Shown here: positions 38,272 to 45,134 of the stretch, in pieces
Layout: the number at the start of each line of letters is the position of its first letter
How positions within the stretch are numbered: position 1 is the stretch's first letter
Source of the DNA: Ignavibacteria bacterium
Lineage (GTDB): Bacteria; Bacteroidota; Ignavibacteria; Tepidaquicellales; Tepidaquicellaceae
Length of the DNA stretch: 46,619 nt
Assembly (NCBI GenBank): GCA_019694675.1
Contig: JAIBBK010000062.1
Span: forward strand, 1 to 46,619
Direction: 5' to 3'
Program-made: the position numbers and the translations under genes
Notes under the pieces: generated by a model
What the model saw: only the letters and a program-made list of their open reading frames with translations
What the model was told of the DNA's origin: nothing
Database searches by the model: none

Positions 38272-41200
38272 TTGTATCCCTCAGACAGAATCAGGTTTCA
38301 GAATCTTAGTATTGATGACGGCCTTTCGCAGAGTGCGGTGATGTGCATTCTTCAGGACAGTCTGGGATTCATCTGGCTTGGAACGCAGGACGGCCTGAAC
38401 AGATATGACGGCAGAAAATTTGTCATTTACAAGAGTGACAACACATCCGATGATTCAATTTCCAGCAACTTAATTTACTCTTTGTTTGAAGATTCCGAAG
38501 GCAATGTCTGGATTGGAACATTGTCGGGGCTTTGCAGATACGACCGCAAACTTGACAGGTTTGAGCAGTTCCTGTCATCGGGCAGAAGCAAGGAGTTTCC
38601 GGTTGATCAGATAAGGTCAATTGCCGAAGGCCGGGACGGACGTATCTACCTTGCGACATACGGAGGAGGCCTTTCGGTCTTTGACGTTCACAATAGATCG
38701 TTCAAAACATACGGCGAAGGGAGCAATCCAAACGGATTGAGTTATGCAAAGCTCAACAGTCTTCTTGTTGACAGCAACGGGAGAATCTTCGTCGGAACCT
38801 GGGGCGGCGGTGTCAACATTTTTGACCCCGGGTCAGAAAGATTCTTGAGGATCGCATTCAAAGACACAAACGAGAATTCGCTCAGCCACAAGAGAGTAAA
38901 CAATCTGACTGAGGACCATTCAGGAAATATACTCATCAGCACTAACGGCGGTTTGTTCATTTTGGAGAAAGACAGGGCTGAAGCCGTGCAGGCAGAGCTT
39001 CCTGAATTGATCAAAGAGCAGGAGGCTCAGCTGATATCATTTGCAAAGGAGGATTCACACAGAAATCTCTGGATCGGAACAAGGGAGAAGGGCTTATGGC
39101 TAAGGAGAAAAGAGAGCGGCCGGTTTGTTAACTATGCCCATGATGAGTTCGCCTCAGAGAGCATAAGCAATAACTCGGTCACATGTATATTCGAAGATAT
39201 GTCAGGGCTCATCTGGGTTGGAACTTACGGAGACGGCGCTGACAGGTTCAGTCCGGAAACAGGAAACATACTGCATTTCTTTCATGACCCGAGGGACCAC
39301 ACATCAATTTCCACAAACAAAGTCTACTGCTTCGCCGAGGCTCCTGACGGCAGGATATGGATCGGAACCAGAGGCAAAGGTGTGAACGTGCTTGACATGT
39401 CCACTTACGAAGTGAAGCAATTTGAACATCCCGAATTCGATCAGAGGATCACAGGCCTTGAAGTCATACTATCAATTGAGACCGATCCCGAAGGTTCAGT
39501 CTGGATCGGCACATCAGGCGGGGGACTTATCCGCTATGATCCCTTTACCGGTGAGATGTCTCACTTCAGGCAATCAGCCACTGATGAAAGAGGCCTTTCA
39601 AATGACACCGTTTACGACATACTCAGCGACGAGTACGGAAATCTCTGGATCGGTACCTCGGGAGGCCTGAACTACTATGATAAGAAGAGAAACAGTTTCA
39701 GGAGTTTCAGGAGTGATCCTGATGACCCGGCCACTTTGAGTTCAGACAGGATAAGGGATCTTTGCTTCGGCGATGACGGCAGACTCTGGATAGCAACAGA
39801 ATACGGCGGCCTCAACAGCATGGATACAAAAAGCATGAAGATAAGGCGCCACTATGGTGCAGGCGGAGTTAACATCGACAAAGTAGTATACTCACTGGCT
39901 GTAACTGCCGATGGCTGTGTATGGGCAGGAACAACTTCAGGGATCTACATACTGAATGAAAAGAAAAGAACTTGCCGTGCTATAAATGAAAAGGACGGCC
40001 TGCCAAATAATCTGATCTATTCCATTATCCCCGACAATGACAGCATTTGGATCTCCACGAATAACGGTATCGCCAGGCTCAGCATGACAGGAGAAGTGAT
40101 CTCAACTTATGACAAGAGCGACGGATTTCAGGGTAACGAATTCATTCAGCACTCTTCGCTGAAACTGAGAGACGGAAGGATCATGTACGGCGGACTAAAC
40201 GGAATCAACCTGTTTGATCCGAATGGTTTTAAAAAGAGCGGATTCAGGCCGAAGCTTGTATTTACCGACTTCAGGCTGTTCAACCGTTCCGTGGTACCGG
40301 GTATTAAGGACTCCCCGCTGGAAAGCTCAGTCTGGAGCGAGAAGGAGATTGAGCTGACATACAGGGACAGCGTGATAACCTTTGGCTTTGCGGCAATGGA
40401 CTTCAGAGCACCCGGGAAGATCCAATACAGATACAAGCTTGAGAAGTTTGACCGTGACTGGGTTTCCTCCGGAAATGCAGGAACAGCCACCTATACGAAT
40501 CTTGACCACGGGCAATACACTTTCAGAGTGATGTGTACCAACTGCGAAGGAGAATGGAATGAAGACATCCTTAGCATGGGCATAAGCATATCTCCGCCTT
40601 TCTGGAAGACCGGATGGTTCAAGGCACTGAGCGCAGTAAGTGTTTTGACGGCAGGCAGTATGATATATCAGAACAAGCTGAATCAGGTAAGAAAGGAAAA
40701 GAAGGCGCAGGAGGAGTTTACAAGAAAGGTGATCGAAGCACAGGAGAATGACCGTAAGAGGATCGCATCAGAACTTCACGACAGCATCGGACACGGATTG
40801 CTGATCTCAAAGAACAGGCTTCAGCTGAGTCTGAACGAAGGCACAATGGACGGAGACACAAGCGAGAAACTAAAGGATGTGTCTGAGATACTTTCGGGGA
40901 CATTGAGCGAAGTGAGGGAGATCTCTTACAATCTGCATCCGTATCAGATCGAGAGGCTTGGGCTGACAAAAGCCATAAAGTCAATAGTGGACAGAGTATC
41001 CGGGACTGCAGGAGTGTCATTCACAAGTTCAGTGGATGAAATAGACGGACTCCTGCCTCAGGACTCTGAGATCACTCTGTACAGGATTGTTCAGGAAAGT
41101 GTAAACAATATCATTAAGCATTCACATGCAACCGAGGCATTACTGAATGTAAGCAGGGGAGAATGTGATATCTCTGTCCTGATCTCAGACAACGGAGCAG

Positions 41201-41397
41201 GATTTCCGTCCTCTGCAGATAAGCAGTCAGCGCCGGGACACGGGCTTGGCCTTCAGGGAATGAAAGAAAGAGCAAGGATGATGAATGCGGGCATCAGCAT
41301 TACTTCTTCCAGGGGATCGGGAACGGAAGTGAAGCTGAGCATTCCGATCGATCTGAAGGAAGCTTGCAAAGGGAATGACAGCAATGAAAGCAACTGA
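38272..41397 (+). CDS. Beta-propeller histidine kinase, second copy
   Basis: 1041 residues from TTG 38272 (MYPSDRIRFQNLSIDDGLS); TAA at 38260 closes the frame and the promoter lies only about 17 bases upstream, so this start is forced and gives no signal peptide. Residues 1-690 contain at least ten propeller motifs (FIWLGTQDG, NVWIGTLSG, LIWVGTYGDG, RIWIGTRGKG, SVWIGTSGGG and others). About 690-780 is Y_Y_Y, one membrane helix lies at about 782-802, HisKA_3 has His836 in RIASELHDSIGHG, and HATPase has QESVNNIIKHSHA, SDNGAGF and GHGLGLQG. No receiver domain. Same architecture as the kinase at 33208. A separate regulator gene follows after 68 bases with its own promoter. Confidence 0.93.
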   Translation: MYPSDRIRFQNLSIDDGLSQSAVMCILQDSLGFIWLGTQDGLNRYDGRKFVIYKSDNTSDDSISSNLIYSLFEDSEGNVWIGTLSGLCRYDRKLDRFEQFLSSGRSKEFPVDQIRSIAEGRDGRIYLATYGGGLSVFDVHNRSFKTYGEGSNPNGLSYAKLNSLLVDSNGRIFVGTWGGGVNIFDPGSERFLRIAFKDTNENSLSHKRVNNLTEDHSGNILISTNGGLFILEKDRAEAVQAELPELIKEQEAQLISFAKEDSHRNLWIGTREKGLWLRRKESGRFVNYAHDEFASESISNNSVTCIFEDMSGLIWVGTYGDGADRFSPETGNILHFFHDPRDHTSISTNKVYCFAEAPDGRIWIGTRGKGVNVLDMSTYEVKQFEHPEFDQRITGLEVILSIETDPEGSVWIGTSGGGLIRYDPFTGEMSHFRQSATDERGLSNDTVYDILSDEYGNLWIGTSGGLNYYDKKRNSFRSFRSDPDDPATLSSDRIRDLCFGDDGRLWIATEYGGLNSMDTKSMKIRRHYGAGGVNIDKVVYSLAVTADGCVWAGTTSGIYILNEKKRTCRAINEKDGLPNNLIYSIIPDNDSIWISTNNGIARLSMTGEVISTYDKSDGFQGNEFIQHSSLKLRDGRIMYGGLNGINLFDPNGFKKSGFRPKLVFTDFRLFNRSVVPGIKDSPLESSVWSEKEIELTYRDSVITFGFAAMDFRAPGKIQYRYKLEKFDRDWVSSGNAGTATYTNLDHGQYTFRVMCTNCEGEWNEDILSMGISISPPFWKTGWFKALSAVSVLTAGSMIYQNKLNQVRKEKKAQEEFTRKVIEAQENDRKRIASELHDSIGHGLLISKNRLQLSLNEGTMDGDTSEKLKDVSEILSGTLSEVREISYNLHPYQIERLGLTKAIKSIVDRVSGTAGVSFTSSVDEIDGLLPQDSEITLYRIVQESVNNIIKHSHATEALLNVSRGECDISVLISDNGAGFPSSADKQSAPGHGLGLQGMKERARMMNAGISITSSRGSGTEVKLSIPIDLKEACKGNDSNESN

Positions 41398-41416
41398 AGA
41401 TGCAGTTTGCTGTACG

Positions 41417-41447
41417 TTGAAGCTCAGCCCGGACTTTCATATTTTAA
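41417..41447 (+). promoter_or_regulatory. Promoter of the second response regulator
   Basis: TTG at 41417-41419, exactly 20 bases, TATTTTAA at 41440-41447. The transcript start is expected about 12 bases before the ATG at 41466, so the regulator can be made independently of its kinase. Confidence 0.65.
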
Positions 41448-41465
41448 AAAATCAAACTTTACAAA

Positions 41466-42119
41466 ATGCCGGAAGAGATCAAGCTAATTATTGCTGATGA
41501 CCATCCTATCTTTCGAGAGGGGTTGAGGCAGATCATTGAGAAAGACCAGAATATCAGGATCATAGGCGAGGCCGATAACGGGGCAAAGGCCCTTGAGCTG
41601 ATAACCGAGAAGAAGCCGGACATAGCGTTACTGGACATTGACATGCCCAAAATGACCGGGCTTGAAGTTCTCAAGCAGGTTGCCGATATGCCGGTCAAGG
41701 TTGTGTTTCTTACAATGTATTCAGAGGAAGACATATTTGATGAGGCAATGGGCCTTGGAATCAAAGGATATGTACTCAAAGACAGCGCAGTCAATGACAT
41801 ACTGGAATGCATTTCGTCCGTGAGCGAAGGAAACTATTTCATCAGCCCCTCAATGTCCAACCTGCTTCTCAAAAGGAGGCAGAAGCTGGCGGAACTGAGG
41901 AAAACGACTCCCATGCTCGATAATCTCACGCCCACAGAGAGGAAGGTACTGCGTTACATATCTCAGAACAAAACATCAAAGGAAATCGCCGACATACTTT
42001 TTCTGAGCCACCGCACAATTGAAAACCACAGGACCAACATAAGCAACAAGCTGAATCTGAGAGGCAGTCACAGTCTCATAAAATTCGCAATAGAAAACAA
42101 GTCTCTGCTTACGGAGTGA
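41466..42119 (+). CDS. NarL/LuxR-type response regulator, second copy
   Basis: 217 residues, the same length as the regulator at 36272 and similar throughout. Receiver domain with acidic pair DD in IIADDHPIFREG, acceptor Asp in LLDIDMPKMTG, switch Thr in FLTMYSEED and Lys in YVLKDSA. LuxR/NarL helix-turn-helix from LTPTERKVLRYISQNKTS to the recognition helix SHRTIENHRTNISNKLNL. The recognition helices of the two copies share T(V/I)ENHRTNIS, so they could read similar DNA sites. Unlike the first copy it does not overlap its kinase gene. Confidence 0.95.
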   Translation: MPEEIKLIIADDHPIFREGLRQIIEKDQNIRIIGEADNGAKALELITEKKPDIALLDIDMPKMTGLEVLKQVADMPVKVVFLTMYSEEDIFDEAMGLGIKGYVLKDSAVNDILECISSVSEGNYFISPSMSNLLLKRRQKLAELRKTTPMLDNLTPTERKVLRYISQNKTSKEIADILFLSHRTIENHRTNISNKLNLRGSHSLIKFAIENKSLLTE

Positions 42120-42154
42120 TCCGGCCCGCTCCTCCCGGGTTGCATGGTCAAATA

Positions 42155-42214
42155 CCCCTACTAAATTTGTGTGCTCTGTCCTATTATTATTGGACAGTAC
42201 AGTGATTAGTTTTG
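42155..42214 (+). promoter_or_regulatory. CCCCTAC box B with -7 box 45 bases downstream
   Basis: CCCCTAC at 42155-42161 (within TACCCCTAC, which also contains the NarL heptamer pattern TACYYMT) is followed after exactly 45 bases by TAGTTTTG (42207-42214), a perfect TAnnTTTG. The -33 position has TTA instead of TTG, as expected for an activator-dependent promoter. Confidence 0.55.
42176..42197 (+). repeat. CTGTCC-N10-GGACAG dyad
   Basis: A perfect 6-base inverted repeat with a 10-base A+T spacer, lying between CCCCTAC box B and its -7 box over the -33 region; a possible operator. Confidence 0.5.
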
Positions 42215-42285
42215 ATCAGTTTCTCATCGGGGAACTGTAACAAACTCATATCACAATTACTTGCCATATTCCTCCCGAGCATTCA

Positions 42286-42293
42286 TATCTTTG
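42286..42293 (+). promoter_or_regulatory. -7 box TATCTTTG upstream of the leader hairpin
   Basis: A perfect TAnnTTTG match with TTG at 42261-42263 (22-base spacer). The predicted start, near 42299-42300, coincides with the first base of a 13-pair hairpin. Confidence 0.5.
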
Positions 42294-42299
42294 AAGTGA

Positions 42300-42328
42300 T
42301 TGCCTCTCTCTGAAACAGAGGGAGGCAA
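42300..42328 (+). ncRNA. Hairpin at a predicted transcript start
   Basis: TTGCCTCTCTCTG pairs along its whole length (one G-T pair) with CAGAGGGAGGCAA around an AAA loop. There is no T run, so it is not a normal terminator. It may be a 5' stabilising hairpin of the lipoprotein mRNA or the start of a small RNA. Only the structure is seen; transcription is inferred. Confidence 0.4.
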
Positions 42329-42410
42329 GATCTCCGCCCTTCTCTTATTTCTGAAGCTGTACTGCTCCTCCTGAGCCACTAAGTGTTCAACCTCCGAGCT
42401 TAGATAAGTT

Positions 42411-42470
42411 CCCCTACAAACAATCCGAATATTGCCCTATGCAATTTCCAACCAAACATTATCATCTTTG
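42411..42470 (+). promoter_or_regulatory. CCCCTAC box C with -7-like box 45 bases downstream
   Basis: CCCCTAC at 42411-42417 is followed after exactly 45 bases by CATCTTTG (42463-42470), one mismatch from TAnnTTTG. No TTG is found at -33. The transcript would start near 42476, 45 bases before the lipoprotein ATG. Confidence 0.55.
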
Positions 42471-42519
42471 CAATAACTGAACAATGAAGTTCAGCACAAC
42501 GAAAGGAGAATTGAAGAAC

Positions 42520-43038
42520 ATGGAAGTTTTAATAAATGAAAAAGCAATGCAGGCGCTGAAGAACAAACTCGTAATGCTTGCGGCTCTTTCGGTGCTTGCG
42601 GCAGTGGGTTGCGGTAACAACAACCCCGCTGGATCCGGCTACTCAGCCGCCGGAGAAAGTGAAAGGACTGAGATTTCCGGAGACGGAAACAGCATCACAC
42701 AATCGGTTCTGAAGCTTGACCTGGGCATCAGTTCCAAAGCTGTAAGCGTAAGCGAATCCAGGCTGATCGAATCAAACACCGGAAATCAATTCAACAGTAT
42801 TGTGCCGGTGAGTCTCAGTCTGGAGCCGGGTGAGACAGCAGACCTTCAGCAGCTTCAGCCCCACGGCATATTCGCGTTGTACCTTCATGCCGATGCCGAC
42901 TTTACACTGAAGACAATTGACGGGCTTGATCTGACCGTGAAGTCAATCATGCTTGAGAGATGCAGTTTCATAGACCTGAAGATCTTCAACAGCAGTCAGC
43001 AATCGATCAAAGTAAGCGGCATAATTGCCGGAGAGTGA
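42520..43038 (+). CDS. Small lipoprotein 1 of the cluster, unknown function
   Basis: 172 residues from ATG 42520, chosen because GAAAGGAG (42501-42508) is correctly placed for it; an in-frame ATG at 42547 would give a signal (MQALKNKLVMLAAL) very like that of lipoprotein 3 but has no Shine-Dalgarno. Lipidation Cys is at 31 in AAVGCGNNNP. The mature part is Ser/Gly-rich at first, then beta-rich: SLSLEPGETADLQQL, a conserved Cys in MLERCSFIDL, and an ending NSSQQSIKVSGIIAGE. I do not recognise the family. The C-terminal half resembles the next two genes. It should be anchored in the outer membrane, and it lies directly downstream of the CCCCTAC boxes. Confidence 0.8.
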   Translation: MEVLINEKAMQALKNKLVMLAALSVLAAVGCGNNNPAGSGYSAAGESERTEISGDGNSITQSVLKLDLGISSKAVSVSESRLIESNTGNQFNSIVPVSLSLEPGETADLQQLQPHGIFALYLHADADFTLKTIDGLDLTVKSIMLERCSFIDLKIFNSSQQSIKVSGIIAGE

Positions 43039-43101
43039 TTTAGACAAAAAAAGCCGTCGGAAACAATCCGCTGGCAAACTAAAAAAAGAAAGGAGAAAGA
43101 A

Positions 43102-43575
43102 ATGAACTCGAACAAGATCAAAACAGCAGCTTTGGCAGTACTGCTTTTCCCGCTGGTACTTGCAGGTTGTTCAGACTACAGCGGACCGGTCAGTTCGTCA
43201 AAGACCGGAGTGTCCGGAGATCTCAGCGGGGTTCCCGAAACAGCGGGCACGCTCGATTTCAAGGAAGTTACATTTGAATTCGGACTGGATCTTCAGCCCT
43301 TTGGTGAAACGGTGATAAATGCCGGCGAAATCGGTGTATCATATATTTCATCGGTTACGCTTGTCAACGCTTCCGAATATGAAGTGTTTGAATCGGCAGA
43401 CTTCTGCAAGAAGATTTCAATTCAAACTGACAATCAGGGAAAGAGTGAATTCACCGACTGTTCCACCGGCAACGTCAAGGCGCAGACTGTGGTCGTGAAG
43501 AACAACAGCAAGAAGCGGGTTTACGCAATTGCTGTAGTTGAGGCAAAGTCGCTTCACGGAATATCAAAGCACTAA
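43102..43575 (+). CDS. Small lipoprotein 2 of the cluster, unknown function
   Basis: 157 residues with a textbook lipobox, LVLAGC (Cys23) followed by SDY. The mature part has LDLQPFGETVINAGEIG, two cysteines (FCKKI and TDCSTG) that could form a disulfide, and the ending VVVKNNSKKRVYAIAVVEA. It shares with its neighbours the order: lipobox, Gly/Ser-rich linker, Pro-Gly-Glu-like turn, cysteines, then an Asn-Ser strand pair. It follows lipoprotein 1 by 63 bases and has its own GAAAGGAG; 21 bases over the start are identical to the T9SS cargo gene at 37145. The function is unknown. A perfect hairpin follows the gene. Confidence 0.82.
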   Translation: MNSNKIKTAALAVLLFPLVLAGCSDYSGPVSSSKTGVSGDLSGVPETAGTLDFKEVTFEFGLDLQPFGETVINAGEIGVSYISSVTLVNASEYEVFESADFCKKISIQTDNQGKSEFTDCSTGNVKAQTVVVKNNSKKRVYAIAVVEAKSLHGISKH

Positions 43576-43596
43576 GAGTAAGAATCCGGGTAAGAA

Positions 43597-43625
43597 CTGA
43601 AACCCGTACCCAAAGCGGGTTTCAG
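43597..43625 (+). repeat. Hairpin between lipoprotein genes 2 and 3
   Basis: CTGAAACCCG (43597-43606) and CGGGTTTCAG (43616-43625) are perfect reverse complements around a 9-base loop. There is no T run, so it may stabilise the mRNA 3' end or set relative expression rather than terminate. Confidence 0.7.
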
Positions 43626-43687
43626 AAACTGCCCCAAAAGAACGGAAGAATTGATTCCCCAAAACCAAATAATGAAAGGAGCAAAAA

Positions 43688-44161
43688 ATGCAAACGCTAA
43701 AAAGATCCTTCGCAATGCTGGCAGTACTCGCAGCAACAGTAACACTGATTGCATGTAACAACAATCCTACCGGAGTATCGTCAGGTGATCAGAAAGAGAG
43801 AACTGAGCATGGCGCGATCGGGAACAGCGGAAAGATCGTTCTCACTTTCGAGAATTACCTGATGCCCGGTGAAAAATGGAACATCAATGCGGCAGAATTT
43901 GATCAATGCAACCTTGATGCATTTACCGCGGTCAGCGTGGAGGCAATTGACCTGAGGCTTCCGGCCTACCAAACACCCGAGCACTGCGGCGACATTGCCA
44001 TCTACATTGACGGTGATGAAGGAAAAGTGAACGGGAAATGCGGAGCCGACAATTTCAGAGCGCGTGAGATCACACTGATAAACAACTCTGAAATGGGGCT
44101 GTCAGTTAAGGCAACCATAATTGGTACAGAAGCCGTATCCGATCCCAATGGATCAAAGTAG
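43688..44161 (+). CDS. Small lipoprotein 3 of the cluster, unknown function
   Basis: 157 residues; signal MQTLKRSFAMLAVLAATVTL with lipobox LIAC (Cys23) followed by NNNPTG, matching GNNNPAG of lipoprotein 1. The mature part has ENYLMPGEKWNINAAEFDQC, four to five cysteines (DQCN, EHCGD, GKCGAD) and the ending ITLINNSEMGLSVKATIIGTE, which parallels the ends of the other two. The GAAAGGAG Shine-Dalgarno lies 6 bases before the ATG. Probably an outer-membrane lipoprotein of a beta-sandwich type; no family recognised. Its stop codon lies within a large stem. Confidence 0.82.
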   Translation: MQTLKRSFAMLAVLAATVTLIACNNNPTGVSSGDQKERTEHGAIGNSGKIVLTFENYLMPGEKWNINAAEFDQCNLDAFTAVSVEAIDLRLPAYQTPEHCGDIAIYIDGDEGKVNGKCGADNFRAREITLINNSEMGLSVKATIIGTEAVSDPNGSK

Positions 44162-44212
44162 CAGTATGTAGTCCAATAGCCCGGCAGGATGAGTCCTGCC
44201 GGGCATACTGCT
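44160..44212 (+). repeat. Large two-part hairpin over the stop of lipoprotein gene 3
   Basis: Inner stem GCCCGGCAGGA / TCCTGCCGGGC (11 pairs, 4-base loop) and outer arms AGCAGTATG / CATACTGCT, which share one C with the inner arm. Ten unpaired bases lie on the 5' side. It has no T run. Likely a 3' end or stabilising structure. Confidence 0.75.
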
Positions 44213-44351
44213 AAGTAACTACACCTATTAATTTCCCGCAAGTGGCTCTATTCAGTTTTCAATAAGGATCCCCCATTTTTGTATAAGTTTTCAGCAAGGT
44301 CTGATTAAAGACGGATCATCAAACCGAAATTAAAATGAAAGGAGAATTGAG

Positions 44352-44732
44352 ATGAGATCAAGAATTTTAAGAGCCGTTGTCATTGCAGGCATAGCCGTTA
44401 CATCTGCGGCAGGATACTGCGGAGCACAAAGCACAAAGCTGGCGGCATCGCACGATACAGTAACAGAGCAATTCACACTGAGCGGAACAACCGAGGGCGT
44501 TGTCAGAGATATTGCGACAGTGAAGTTCAGCATATATGAGGAGGGTGAAGCCAGACTCGAAGTAACGGATGCAAAGGGAAGAACCGTAGAAGAGCTTGTT
44601 GCCGGAACCATAACACCCGGAGATTACACACTGTATTACAAGCCATCTCCGGAGATTCAGTCAGGGGAATACTTTCTCAAGATGGCAATGAACGGCGTTA
44701 GCAGAACAGAAAGATTCTTATTGAGTCATTAG
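44352..44732 (+). CDS. Small exported protein: signal peptide plus T9SS-sorting-domain-like fold only
   Basis: 126 residues. Signal peptide 1-25 (MRSRILRAVVIAGIAV, cut near CGAQ). A 30-residue linker leads to about 56-126, which matches the T9SS type A sorting domain: TVKFSIYEEGEARLEVTD, GRTVEELVAG, PGDYTLYY, SGEYFLKMAMNG and RTERFLLS. The YPNPFNP lead-in is missing and there is no cargo domain. GAAAGGAG sits just before the ATG. It could be a free sorting-domain-like protein competing for or tuning the secretion machine, an adaptor, or simply a fold reused for another purpose. It follows the three lipoproteins on the same strand and is itself followed by a hairpin. Confidence 0.78.
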   Translation: MRSRILRAVVIAGIAVTSAAGYCGAQSTKLAASHDTVTEQFTLSGTTEGVVRDIATVKFSIYEEGEARLEVTDAKGRTVEELVAGTITPGDYTLYYKPSPEIQSGEYFLKMAMNGVSRTERFLLSH

Positions 44733-45072
44733 AATCGAATCGGAAGAACAAGGTTAAGAACGGCAGGAGCAACTGTCAAACTTCACACCCTCAGCTCCTG
44801 CCTTCGAAACCGGCTTCCTGTGCAACTGTCCCATAAGAGCACTATTTCTATTCAGAGCGGTCTTTCACATTTTCGCTGAACACTGAAGATGCACCCAAGC
44901 ATCTGTGGACCGGTTCAGGCTATTTCCAATGCCTCCGGATAACCTGAAACGGATACATCAGAAGTTCAGCGAGAATGTCAAAGGCCGTCCTGCATTTCAG
45001 TACAATGAGTAACCGGCGATCACAGGCACGGGGCAGTACAGGGAATCACCCAAAATGTCAGAAAGAAATTAA
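44733..45072. other. Spacer before ahcY, one hairpin, no gene
   Basis: About 340 bases. It holds the inverted repeat GGCAGGAGC (44762-44770) / GCTCCTGCC (44794-44802) with a 23-base loop and no T run. The frame that runs from 44975 into ahcY is an unused extension. No SAH riboswitch fold was recognised. Confidence 0.6.
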
Positions 45073-45103
45073 TTTTAATTACAGATCAAAAATTGTATCT
45101 TTG
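45073..45103 (+). promoter_or_regulatory. Promoter of ahcY
   Basis: TATCTTTG at 45096-45103 matches the -7 consensus exactly; TTT (45073-45075) stands 20 bases upstream in place of TTG. The transcript would start near 45109, about 30 bases before the start codon. Confidence 0.6.
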
Positions 45104-45127
45104 CACTCAATAATTTTTTCAATTTCC

Positions 45128-45134
45128 AAGGAGG
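45128..45134 (+). promoter_or_regulatory. Shine-Dalgarno that fixes a TTG start for ahcY
   Basis: AAGGAGG, the full complement of the 16S tail, lies 5 bases before TTG 45140. It is the strongest ribosome-binding site in the window. Confidence 0.85.

Larger units (their letters stand above)
42120..42519. other. 400-base regulatory region before the lipoprotein cluster
   Basis: No gene. In order it holds CCCCTAC box B, a CTGTCC/GGACAG dyad, a -7 box (TAGTTTTG), a second -7 box (TATCTTTG), a 13-pair hairpin at the predicted transcript start, CCCCTAC box C, a -7-like CATCTTTG and a strong Shine-Dalgarno. The density of signals is far above that of other spacers in the window. Confidence 0.6.
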
